Shown here: positions 34,772-44,072 of the stretch, piece after piece
Position numbering within the stretch: position 1 is the first letter of the stretch
How the letters are laid out: each line of letters begins with the position of its first letter
NCBI RefSeq assembly: GCF_030272615.1
Contig: NC_081412.1
Location: 339,382,870 to 339,446,869, forward strand
DNA from: Cryptomeria japonica
Lineage: Eukaryota; Streptophyta; Pinopsida; Cupressales; Cupressaceae
Length of the DNA stretch: 64,000 nt
Direction of reading: 5' to 3'
The notes under the pieces: model-generated
Databases searched by the model: none
What the model was told of the DNA's origin: nothing
Seen by the model: only the letters and a program-made list of their open reading frames with translations
Made by a program: the position numbers and the translations under genes

Positions 34772-37595
34772 TCATGACAATAAAGAGTGAAACTTGTCAA
34801 AAACTGATTTGAAGTCCTGCATAAATGTCTTCATGGATAAAGACCATGACTCAAGAAATGAGGTAGCAACCTCACTCTCTGTTTGCATATGGGATACCTG
34901 TTCCTCCATGGCGTCCAAGGTACTCATCTCTTGAGTGACCGTTAAGGCATCCAGATTGAGAGAGCATTTCTAAAGTATTTGCAGTCTTGGTAGTAGAACC
35001 AGTTGAAGTTCCTCCAAATCTCGTGTCTGATTGCTGATCTCTAACTCTATTCTTGCAGGCTGAAGTTGAAACCAGTAAACGGTTTGCCCATAAGCGGTGA
35101 AGGAATCATAAGGCGTTTTGAAGGTGCTTATGAATGTCTGCAAATCAGTTTGCAGTTTGTCTTTCTGAGCAAGCACATCATCACAGAATAGATGAGGTTG
35201 ACATATCTTACTGAGCAGCAGATTCCCCTCATCCAGAGCATCTCTTATGTCCTTCTATGCCTTCTGAAGTTCAGACCTGAGCTCATTCAACTTCTTCACC
35301 ATGGTAGTGTTCAGAACCTTTTGATGCTTCTTTTGAGCATTGGCTTCAGCAACATCTTCCAGACATTGCACTTGGTCCTCTAAAACTGTGCATAGGAGCT
35401 TCAAATGGGCTAGAGAGGAATCGGTACTTGGGAGATTGGTACCAGGAATCAAACTGGTGAGAGTTTCCACCGCAGTTTGAATCACATCTTCCTCCTTTTT
35501 CCTCCTTAGTGCTTCCAGTCGCTCTTGAGCAAGCTTAATACTTTGCAGTAGCTCCATTTCGTTTGCAGACTAGAGGTCAATGGGACTGGTGATGTCAGCC
35601 GATTTGGCTTTACCAATGGTTGCCTTTGGGCTCTCTACCTCCTTTTCCTTAGGTTTCTGCTTATCTTCTTCTACCTTCTTCTGCTCCTCAGCTTCTTTCT
35701 TTCTTTTCTCTTCTTCCTTCTTCCTTTCTTCTTCTTTCTACTTCTCTTCTTCTTTCCTCTCCTCTTCCTTCTTCTTCTTCTCCTCTTCCTGTTTCTTCTC
35801 CTCTTCGTTCTTCTTCTTCTCCTCTTCCTATTTCTTGTCTTCTTCCTTCTTCTTCTTCTCCTCTTCTTGTTTCTTGTCTTCTTCCTTCTTCTTCTTCTCC
35901 TCTTCATGTTTTCTCTTCTCCTCTTCTTTTCTCTTCTCTTCCTCTTTTCTCTTCTCTTCCTCTTTTCTCTTCTCTTCTTTATTTCTCTTCTCCTCTTCCT
36001 TTCTCTTCTCTTCTTCCTTTCTCTTCTCCTCCTCTTCTTCCTGTTTCCTCTTTGCTTCCTCCTTTCTCTTTTCCTTTTCCTATTTCTCCTATCTTGTCAT
36101 TTCTATTGGTGTATCCGGAGTAACATCTTCACCGTTCAAAGCATCAACAACAATAGGGTCCATTTACTCAGTGACCTCTTCTCCTTCACTATTATAGACC
36201 TCATCCAGTTTTGCTATCTTTGGTTCTTGTTCAGCCTTTTTGTTGGCTTCGGACACTTGGTGCAATCTCAGAGTAGCTTGGGCATGAGAGTGGGTATCTT
36301 TTACCACCTCAGGGACTTTCCCTTTTAGCAACAAGAGTCTCCTTCGCATAAAGAAGAGGCCTTTATATTTTTTCATAACTTCATAAAGTTCAGAATTAGA
36401 CATATCAGGAAAATGTTGAGCAAATATTTCCTCTCTTATCTCTTGTTCCTTTTCTATGGCAATGCACCATTTGTTGTCTAAAGAGTTATATAAAGAATCT
36501 GGTGTCACAGATTTAATTTATAATGGCGACCGATCATTAATACATAAATATTAAGTGACTTCTTGTTCTACTTCCTCCTTATCATTATCATTGAAGTCAT
36601 CAAAACAATCTGCCAAATCACTCAGCACTTTTCTCCTAATGTTCTTAATAGTTCTTTGACAATGTGTTAAAGGTTTGTAAGAAGAAATATCAATATTTAC
36701 CGGTGTTGATGATGCCGGTTCATTGCTGGTTGTCTTTGTCTTCTTTCTTGTTTGCCTAGTCTGCTTTGGCTTTTCTTCAAATTTTGTATCTTCTGAGTCC
36801 GTTGTGTTGCCTTTTGTCTTTCGCTTTCTCTCAAAGACTTTGGTGGGTGCAACTTCCGGTTTCTTCTTTGTCGGTGACCGCTTGGTCACTTTAGGACTTT
36901 CTGAAGTAACCGGTGCTAATACAGATGGTACTGCCTTTCCTTTCTTCATAGAGGGTTCCTTGACCAGTGTAACCCTTTCTAGATAGGTGTCGGTTCTCTT
37001 CATTTTAGGATCAAGCGGTGAGGCAAGTAGGGTAGAAGCATACCCATCTAGCATGTCGTACATCACCTCATAACCCATAGACTCCACTTCTTCCTTTCTG
37101 GGCTCAACAGCCTCCATTATGCACTCATCTACTTTGATGATAAATCGGATGTCCTCTTCATATTTCTTGACAATATCACCAGATATTCTCACCCTTTGGC
37201 TCATCTTGTGCCTGAACTCATCAAAGTATTTGTTTAGTACTTCAGGATAACCGGTTCCAACCACTTGAAGACTTTCCCTAATTTGCTTTGTAACTGATTG
37301 GTCAGTAGACCACTAAATATCACCGACTCCTGGGAAGTAGCCTTGGAAGTAGAAGAACAATCCGACCAATAGTTGTCCGAATTTAAATCTCAAGGCATTG
37401 TCTTGTTTGATTGACTTCAGGTTCACTAGTAGGTGCCTTTGCATACAGGTGCATAAATCAAATGAGGTATCTTCCATGATCATCCTGTAGCCAGCATTTA
37501 CCATTGCAGTAGAGACAGAGTTAATTCTGCTAGCATGGAATGTCCGGTAACCTATCACCATACAGGCATACTTGACCAGATTGTCCTTGATATAA
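34772..37595 (-). pseudogene. ORF2 of the non-autonomous LTR element (truncated copy)
   Basis: Minus-strand coding runs almost entirely in one frame from about 37595 to a stop at 34772-34774 with only a handful of internal stops (for example at 37313-37315, 36551-36553 and several in 36100-36160). Parts in order are: NLVKYACMVIGYRTFHASRI; a globular region ending AVEPRKEEVESMGYEV; a basic Ser/Thr/Lys linker (KVTKRSPTKKKPEV, KVFERKRK); an acidic patch (DDFNDNDKEEVEQEV); a long Glu/Lys/Arg hexad region (about 35650-36110; EEEKRK, EEEKKK units); and a C-terminal helical part ending FDKFHSLLS. No transmembrane segment and no known enzyme motif. About as conserved as coding sequence against the plus copy. 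Function unknown. Confidence 0.75.
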
Positions 37596-38267
37596 CCAAG
37601 ACAAAAAAAATTCTTACCCGCAAAAACTAAGTAGTTGGTGAGTTGCAAGTCTACAACATCTCTTAGATGATTGAACCATTTCTTAATTTTGTTCTTCTGA
37701 TTAGTCAATGGATTTAGTTGCATGTACAAGTTTTCTATTTGAATCCTTTGGTTTTCTTTTGCATCATTCTTCATGTCTATAGTATTGGATAGTTGTACAA
37801 TTTGTGATGCTATAATATCTATGTGACCCTTAATATCCTTAGTATATTCAGGCCATTGCCTTTAAAACATGTATGCTACCACTACATCCTTTACACTTTT
37901 CTAAAAAGAAAATTATGCTTTCTTGTAGTTGGATGTGTGTTGTTGCACATCTAATCACCAAAACTTCGAGTCTTTTCTCTTCCACCTTCTTCTCTACATC
38001 CTTCAATTAAACTTTGGCTTCCAATTTGAAACAATGTTCCTTAAATCCATTAAGCATCAATTGTTTTTTATCTGCACTTGACAAAGACTCATCCAAAAAT
38101 ACTTCTAGAAGTCCTTCATGAAGGACTTTCACTGCATCATTAATAAGTTATGATCCCTATATTTGAGACTTAATAAAATTCTTGTGAGTAGAATGGTGAA
38201 GTTTATCACCCAAATAAATCATATGCAAGGGAGACAATAACTTAAGGTCCATCTGATCTTGAGACAT
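37596..38267 (-). pseudogene. Unidentified degenerate coding sequence
   Basis: From an ATG at 38267 the minus strand reads MSQDQMDLKLLSPLHMIYLG, two stops, then AVKVLHEGLLEVFLDESLSS, LNGFKEHCFKLEAKV and KDVEKKVEEKRLEVLVI. After a frameshift at about 37860 it continues WPEYTKDIKGHIDIIASQIV and KNKIKKWFNHLRDVVDL, merging at about 37595 with ORF2 of the truncated element. The helical, charged composition and continuity across few stops suggest a decayed gene rather than chance. I do not recognise the family. It may be a captured host fragment or an unfamiliar N-terminal part of the retroelement ORF. Confidence 0.45.
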
Positions 38268-38417
38268 TGATGCATACAGATAAATTAATAAATGGGTAGG
38301 AGATTAAAAATACAAACCTTCTATATTGCACACTTCAAGGTATATTCAAACCTATTTGACCTAGGAAATCCCCCATCAACAAACCTATTTTCATCATTTT
38401 GTGTGTAGGAAATTGAT

Positions 38418-38645
38418 TCAAGAGTTACATAATAGATAATACATGTGTATTTTAATTGTAGGCCAGTTCCATACACCTTCCTTTACTATTTTAAAAATAT
38501 CATCAACCAAAATATTGTGCAGCAGTAGTATGGAGTGCATTTCATCTATTTTATGCCCAAAGATTTCATCATACCACTTTCTTTTCAAAGGCGACTGATC
38601 GATTGCATTGTTTGGGTAATGCATTCCAAATAGATACGGTTGCAT
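38418..38645 (-). pseudogene. Possible exon or gene fragment of unknown family
   Basis: A 75-codon minus-strand frame contains MQPYLFGMHYPNNAIDQSPL and KRKWYDEIFGHKIDEMHSIL, a non-repetitive, balanced composition more like protein than the AT-rich surroundings. It ends against the long inverted repeat at 38654. No family recognised. It could belong with the coding remains at 37596-38267. Confidence 0.3.
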
Positions 38646-38653
38646 ACCATTTA

Positions 38654-38890
38654 TCTGTCTTGAAAGCCTTTTACCCTGATGGCATTAAATTAAAGTTTTT
38701 TTCTCTATTTTCTGGTGATCTCTGGAGAAGAGGTTGCTTTGCATCAACCTGGGATACATTTAACTTGTGTTGTTTCTACGAAAATATGTATCCTAGGTCG
38801 ATGCAATGCAACCTCTACTCCACCAATATCAGATAGAAGAGAAAGTACTTTAATTTAAAGCCATTGGGATAAAATGCTTTCAAGACATAT
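38654..38890. repeat. Long inverted repeat (hairpin) with about 104-bp arms
   Basis: The left arm starts at 38656 with gtcttgaaagc, runs through ggcattaaattaaagt and aggttgctttgcatcaacct to gggatacat. The right arm (38785-38890) is its reverse complement at about 80% by hand alignment, ending gctttcaagacatat. The loop is about 25 nt. It could be a MITE-like relic or a precursor of small RNAs; the sequence alone does not decide. Confidence 0.8.
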
Positions 38891-38896
38891 ATTAGG

Positions 38897-38905
38897 TATA
38901 AAAGG
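38897..38905 (+). promoter_or_regulatory. TATA-like box after the hairpin
   Basis: tataaaagg lies seven bases beyond the right arm in an AT-rich context. No coding sequence follows on the plus strand, so the role is speculative. Confidence 0.3.
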
Positions 38906-39486
38906 AAGCCTACCCTGTCATTTGAAGGGGTTTACCTACAATTCAAGTGATCTCTTAATTATAAAATCAATTCAATTCCAAGTGAACAAGCAATCAAGCA
39001 TTCATCAATCATTGAAGGAGAATTCAAGTTAAAGCGTGCACCATTCTACATGACATCCTAAAACCTTGTGTGAGGATTCAGGAAAGATTCATCAAGGTAT
39101 CATGTTCAGTTTTAAGCATTTTTAGATTTCTCTACGTACTTTAAGATAATTTATCCTTCTAGGAATCATATGCACCTTAAAGTGACAGAATATAGAATAG
39201 TAAAATATTCATTATCAAGTGTCAATTCTAATTTAGTTCTCACATTATATTCATCAAATCTCTAGAAATGGACCTAGAACTAAATTGCATACTAATATTT
39301 GTATCTATATCCATTTACACACATTCTCATACATTTAACCCTATCAAATTATTATTTGACATAAAACCATAAAAGTTACATTTATTACTTCCACATGAAA
39401 CAAAATGTAAAAAATGAAACCCTATTTTAAAAATTTGATGATCAATGCAAGTTCAATAAAATATTCACAATAAACCCCAACAAGAC
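38906..39486. other. AT-rich CACTA interior, nothing recognised
   Basis: No open frame, repeat or element end is evident in these 580 bases. The first 200 bases (cattcatcaatcattgaagg, gtgtgaggattcagg) look like untranslated transcript sequence but match nothing I recognise. Confidence 0.5.
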
Positions 39487-39720
39487 TTACCTAAAGCATA
39501 AACAATAGAAAATACTTTAGTTTATCAATTGAATTTTTCATGTGGAAAATACTTACCTAAAGCATAAACAATATTATTTTTCTCCCTATGAGCAACATTG
39601 TCCTCAATCTTATGCATAACATGTCCTTCATGACGATACTTTAGTTTATCAATTGAATTTTTCTTGTGGAATTTCTTTTGAGTAGAATATTTGTCAACTA
39701 TTTTGATGATAACCTTTGAA
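39487..39720 (-). pseudogene. Putative captured exon with splice sites, plus a shortened tandem duplicate
   Basis: On the minus strand, 39720 to 39557 is open and bounded by an acceptor (TTATAG, ct at 39721-39722 on plus) and a donor AG/GTAAGT (acttac at 39551-39556 on plus). It reads KVIIKIVDKYSTQKKFH, SIDKLKYRHEGHVMHKIEDN and VAHREKNNIVYAL. Immediately downstream (39487-39550) a second copy of its two ends, missing the middle and with stops, repeats cttacctaaagcataaacaa and tttatcaattgaattttt. Gene family unknown. The intact frame with both splice signals supports capture from a host gene. Confidence 0.42.
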
Positions 39721-39722
39721 CT

Positions 39723-40690
39723 ATAACTAAAATTCTTAAGTTATTATGTTTTTGTTCAAGAAACTTTATAAATATGAACTAGGATTTTCTCAAAATTTGT
39801 TGAATTAATCCTATAGGTGCAATACCTATCAATCTAATTGTAAAGTTTAAAGTTAAAAATTTATGGCTTGGCTAACACTTATCTATATCCCTATATTTCA
39901 AGTCATTCAATTGGCATTAATTAATTGTTCTAACATCATTTACATATATAAAGAAAGAGTGCTATGAATAGTTTGTTGGGAGTATGAAAATATATTTAAT
40001 TTTACATCCCATATTACTAGAGAATTTTTATGTTTGAATTTTTATGTCATCAATCTTCTACATGATTTTAAAGATGGTCATGTCAAGGGGATGGACCTAG
40101 AAATCCATGAACCTTGCTAATCAACAATCCCTATAGGTGTTTATGAACACTCCTAATCCTCAACATCTAAAGAGATACAAACATTGACATGGACTATAGA
40201 GTAATGAGACACATTTAGTAGGATCAAACCATAACTTAGAAGGTAGATATGTAGATGCTATAATAAACATAGGTCCACATTTGGTCTATGTAAAAAATAT
40301 TATTTATGACCATTTTTACATATTTTTTAGATAAAGATGAATATTATTCAATGTAGAAGAAAACCGATTTCAATGTTACAACAAAATCATCCTCTATATT
40401 TGTTTCTAAATTAAATAACCTAACGCTCTTTGGATTTATTTTTTAGGTATCTTTTTCAAAACTCTTAAAACAATTAATCTAAGTTAATATCAATAAAGAT
40501 GTAGTTTAATGGTCAAGTCATAACATTGCTGTGGCAACCATTAAGGTTTAAACCTCATTAAGGTAACATGCTTGGAAGATGTGCGTCTTCAATAGACCAT
40601 TGTAATTACAAGTTGTAGATCTTTGTTAGCCCCATAGCAATAGTCTTGATAAATGAACTATTAAAAAAAGATCCTCCAATAAATGATCTC
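39723..40690. other. AT-rich CACTA interior, nothing recognised
   Basis: Roughly 970 bases without coding potential, repeats or element ends that I can identify. Confidence 0.55.
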
Positions 40691-40708
40691 CCAAATTGGA
40701 CTACCATC

Positions 40709-40897
40709 CTAATCCAAAAAACATTCATATTGTCTACATCCAACAGGTGGAGGATTTGGTCGATCCGCACCTCCTAGTCCCAACAATAGAAGAAACATGA
40801 ATAGAAGGAGATACTTACTATTAGTCATATGATAAGAGAAAATAGAAGAAACGTGAATACTACTAGCTAACAAGTTGTGTAATGTTGGGTGATTCAT
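40709..40897 (-). CDS. Small ORF with signal-peptide-like hydrophobic stretch
   Basis: The minus-strand frame has an internal Met giving a 39-residue peptide: MTNSKYLLLFMFLLLLGLGG followed by ADRPNPPPVGCRQYECFLD. A basic start, a run of Leu/Phe and small residues, then a short Pro- and Cys-containing tail resembles a secreted-peptide precursor. The frame also opens upstream (total 62 codons). In AT-rich sequence, Leu/Phe runs arise by chance, and no family is recognised. Confidence 0.25.
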   Translation of the reverse strand: MNHPTLHNLLASSIHVSSIFSYHMTNSKYLLLFMFLLLLGLGGADRPNPPPVGCRQYECFLD

Positions 40898-41142
40898 GTT
40901 ACGTCATGGATTTCATTGGCTAGCAAGTTGTGAACTACAAAAAGTTTTGATCATATTTTTATTGAGCATGAAAGAAACCACCTTGAGATCATAAATGATA
41001 GGCATCATGTTGTAGAGTATCAACCCTTGTTGAACAAGGGTGTCACATTTTTTAGGCTCGATCAGTGCAAGGAGACATTTTCTGTATATGAAGTGGTTTC
41101 AATTAGCCATTTTGTGTATAAGTAGAGAGGAGAGGTTGATGT
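40898..41142. other. CACTA interior before the LTR element, nothing recognised
   Basis: Non-coding, with a near-direct repeat of ctagc(t)aacaagttgtg / ctagcaagttgtgaac (about 40865 and 40919). Confidence 0.5.
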
Positions 41143-41147
41143 CTTTG
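41143..41147. other. Left TSD ctttg (right copy 53442-53446)
   Basis: A perfect 5-bp duplication borders the LTR element and proves its two LTRs belong together. Confidence 0.93.
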
Positions 41148-42318
41148 TGCTGGCATTTTGATGATGTTTTGATTGTTATTGATGGACACACACTTTCTTG
41201 ATGTATGAGTTATGCTCAACCGGTAATTGTTCCAACCGGTATTTATGTATCATTGAATGTGTAGTCTTTTAGACTATCGGTATTTTGTAGAAGATGGTTT
41301 ACCGGTCACAGATTGACCGAAGACCCCAAGCGGTATGAAGACCCCAAGCGGTTTGAGGATCTCGAGCGGTTCGAGGATCTCAAGCGGTATGAAGGACCCA
41401 AGTGGTAGTTAACTTTTGATCAAAACACTACGATCTTCCAGTCTTCATTTTTTACAACCCGTAATCGGTATATTGTATTAACCGGTATATATCTATGATG
41501 AGTTACCAACTGGTATTACTATAATGTGTGATGAATTATCATCCACCGACACTTTGGCGGTGTTTTTGTGTTGTGTTACCAAATGTGTCTAGATGCACTG
41601 TACCTAGGAACTTGTAGTCTAATCCTATTGGACCGACATGAAATCAGATTCCTTTATAAGGACATCATGTCTAGGGTTTGAGTAAGTGAGATATAGAATA
41701 GAAAAGGTTATGTGCGATCGTTAAAGAGAAGATTAGGTCTGTGTGAAGAGATAGAGTGTGGAGATATAGAAGACTGAAGTAATGCTGAAATGCATTAACA
41801 AGTAGTTGTCAAGGATCTAATTAAGCATATTGTGCTATCATCTAGATCATTCACTTGTTGATTACTCACATCTTCGACAAGTCTGAAGCCCTTAACCAGG
41901 TAGACTCAAAAAAGCCTTTGAAAATACTCTAACAAGGTGGTTCACAACTGTGGATCTTAAATCCTCTAACGTGTAGTCTTTAACAGGACTTATCTCCTAG
42001 CAGAGATCTAGATTCCTAACAAGATCTGTTTTGGTGAAGAACATTGCATGACCTTAACCGGTCTGGTTACTATTCTGCAGATAGTTACTTATGAGTTTCT
42101 GCTCACCGTGGTTTTTCCCATTTGGGTTTCCACGTCAAATATCTTGTGTTATGGTGATTGTGCTCTTGTGGGTGAATGCTTTATTTTCTATTTGGTCTGC
42201 ATTTATCTTAACCGATTTATTAGTGAATCTGTTGCACCGGTTATCTGCTAAACTATTTAAGAGTTTACTTACAATAATTTTTGGCATACTAATTCACCCC
42301 CCCTCTTAGTATTCATCA
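41148..42318 (+). repeat. 5' LTR of the non-autonomous element (1,171 bp)
   Basis: It begins tgctggcattttgatgatg (3' copy: tgttggc) and ends cttagtattcatca. The U3 carries five 18-bp repeats of the form ga(c/t)cccaagcggtatgaa at about 41321-41408, and many accggt words. Confidence 0.95.
41655..41660 (+). promoter_or_regulatory. TATA-like box of the non-autonomous element
   Basis: tataag in ttcctttataaggacatc is conserved in the 3' LTR at 52779-52784. The minus copy has the corresponding context with a change (ccttttaagg). Confidence 0.5.
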
Positions 42319-42320
42319 AT

Positions 42321-42332
42321 TGGTATCAGAGC
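42321..42332 (+). other. Primer-binding site (initiator tRNA-Met type)
   Basis: tggtatcagagc begins two bases after the 5' LTR. This is the standard Copia primer site complementary to initiator tRNA-Met. Confidence 0.93.
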
Positions 42333-42368
42333 CAACCTTTCTATAAGTCTAACCACTTGGAAGGAGAT

Positions 42369-43640
42369 ATGGGGGAATACAGTGTGAGGGAACTTACTTA
42401 TCTCACTCAGACTGAGAGAGCCTATGATGAACTCAAAGTCAAGTATAAAGCATCTTTGGCCAAGAGAAGAGAACATGCTGAGAAACTGATGGAACTTACT
42501 GAAAATAGCTCTTTTGATGAAGCCGACATGGATGCCCTGGTTGAAGAAGTTGAAAAATTGAATGAATCTAAAGCCAATCTGAGAAGGGAATTGGAAGGAC
42601 TGACTATCAGAATGAGTCAGGAGTTCGAGAACAGAAGGAAAGCTGAAGATCTGGTAAAACACAAAGATCATAAGATCTCCAAACTGAAGCAAGAAATCAG
42701 TACCCTTACCTCTCATCTCCAGGAGAGTAAAGTGGAAAAAGAAGAAATACAAGGTGAACTAAACATGGTTATTTCTGAGAATACAACCTTGATGGAATCC
42801 AATGCTGCTATTTCAAAGGAACTTACTGAGTCTAAGGAAATATTTGCCAAATTCAATCAGAGTACTGCTAAGCTAGAGCAAAAGCTAGAATCGGTAAAGC
42901 CAGCAAAGGATACCACTAGACTTGGTTTCTCTAGGTATGAGGAAGGTGAGACCTCTGGAACAAAAGCTAAAACATCAAAGAAGCAACTGACATCCAAGGA
43001 TAAAGGTAAGCAAAAATTTAAACATGTTTGCTTTAATTGTCTCAAAGAAGGACATACTGCCAATGTGTGTAGAAGCAAGGCCTACAACAATTTTCCTTAT
43101 TTTCAAAACAATATGTCTAGATCCAATAGATTCAATGGAAACTGTTATGCATGCAACAAGTTTGGGCATAGAGAATTTAAATGTAGGTCTATTTTGCACA
43201 ACACAAGGAGATATCCTCCAAGGACTCAAGGAGTTATTCCGGAACTTCCTGTGAACCAAAATCCCAACCGGTACAATACCTATGACCACCGGTCAGTTGG
43301 TTATTAAGCGGCAACTAGCTGTAGAGCAGCTTGTTTGATCTGTCGTGGTAGCGGTCACACTACTGCAACATGTAGAAGGAAGAATGGAAGTATGAATAAT
43401 AGACCATGGAGAACACTTGGAATGATATGCTATCATTGCAACAAACCGGGACACACTGCCAGAACTTGCAGACAGAGAAAGAACTTATCGGATGCTATAC
43501 CGATCACTCCAGAAGGAAAGATTGATGTTGAAACCGTTCAAGCAGAAATGAATAAAACTTGGAAAAAGAAATCAGAAGAAGAGTCACAGATTGAACCTGT
43601 TTCTGCACCTAGTGTGGAAGTCGCTAAACTGACAAACTAA
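42369..43640 (+). pseudogene. gag-like protein: coiled coil plus four CCHC zinc knuckles
   Basis: The first ATG in frame is at 42369 (MGEYSVRELTYLTQTERAYD). Residues about 1-180 form a long charged coiled coil (ENRRKAEDLVKHKDHKISKL). Then come four CX2CX4HX4C knuckles: CFNCLKEGHTANVC, CYACNKFGHREFKC, CLICRGSGHTTATC and CYHCNKPGHTARTC. A stop at 43305-43307 and a frameshift just after it divide the protein between the second and third knuckles; the second part (43335-43640) ends SVEVAKLTN. The usual N-terminal Copia gag domain is absent. The knuckles should bind RNA and would allow packaging; the rest is inference. Confidence 0.85.
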
Positions 43641-44072
43641 GCTTCAGAAAAGCTTAGGGGGAACATATCGGTGAAATATTTCAAACCCCTGGTTTATGTC
43701 GGTAAAGACCTTTACCGGTATATGTGACATGTCAATCGGCAGAAGATCTGAAGCGGTAAAAGGCAAAATTAGGGTTTGTACCCTAGCAATGATGCATTTG
43801 TTATGGTCGGTAAGAGTTTGTTTAAAGGGGTTTTCGTCATCATTTTCACTTATCTATTTTCGAAAGAAGAATCTTCAAGAGCAAAGAATCCAGAGCAATT
43901 TGTTTAGCATTTGAAGAAATCATGTGCGAAATCTTGCAATCATCTTCAAGCAATCAGTGAAGAACACTAAGCAGTGAACTAGCAACTGATGTGGTGTACT
44001 ATGCGCGATATTGGAAAACCTAAATTTCAGATTGTGAAGGTATTTTCTGAAAGTCTTTCTTATCATTTGGTT
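43641..44072 (+). other. Spacer between the gag-like ORF and ORF2
   Basis: Non-coding. It starts with an inverted repeat (aagcttcagaaaagctt) and a purine-rich aggggg stretch. The later part (from about 43760) has the look of an untranslated leader, ending before the ATG at 44073. Confidence 0.55.

Larger units (their letters stand above)
33356..37595 (-). mobile_element. Truncated copy of the gag-less/pol-less LTR element family, minus strand
   Basis: In element orientation (minus strand) the 3' LTR is at 33356-34491, preceded by a polypurine tract and the ORF2 coding region. Similarity to the plus copy ends at about 37595 inside ORF2. No gag, primer site or 5' LTR follows, and no flanking TSD pairs with ctttt at 33351-33355. 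The high-coordinate boundary is approximate because the adjoining sequence is also coding-like. Confidence 0.8.

Noticed and set aside
35580-36328. Ser/Phe/Leu-rich plus-strand frames (SSSFFF-like), as if a membrane protein
   Set aside because: They are the complement of the Glu/Lys-rich region of ORF2. The same effect gives minus-strand frames at 45909-46428 over the plus copy.
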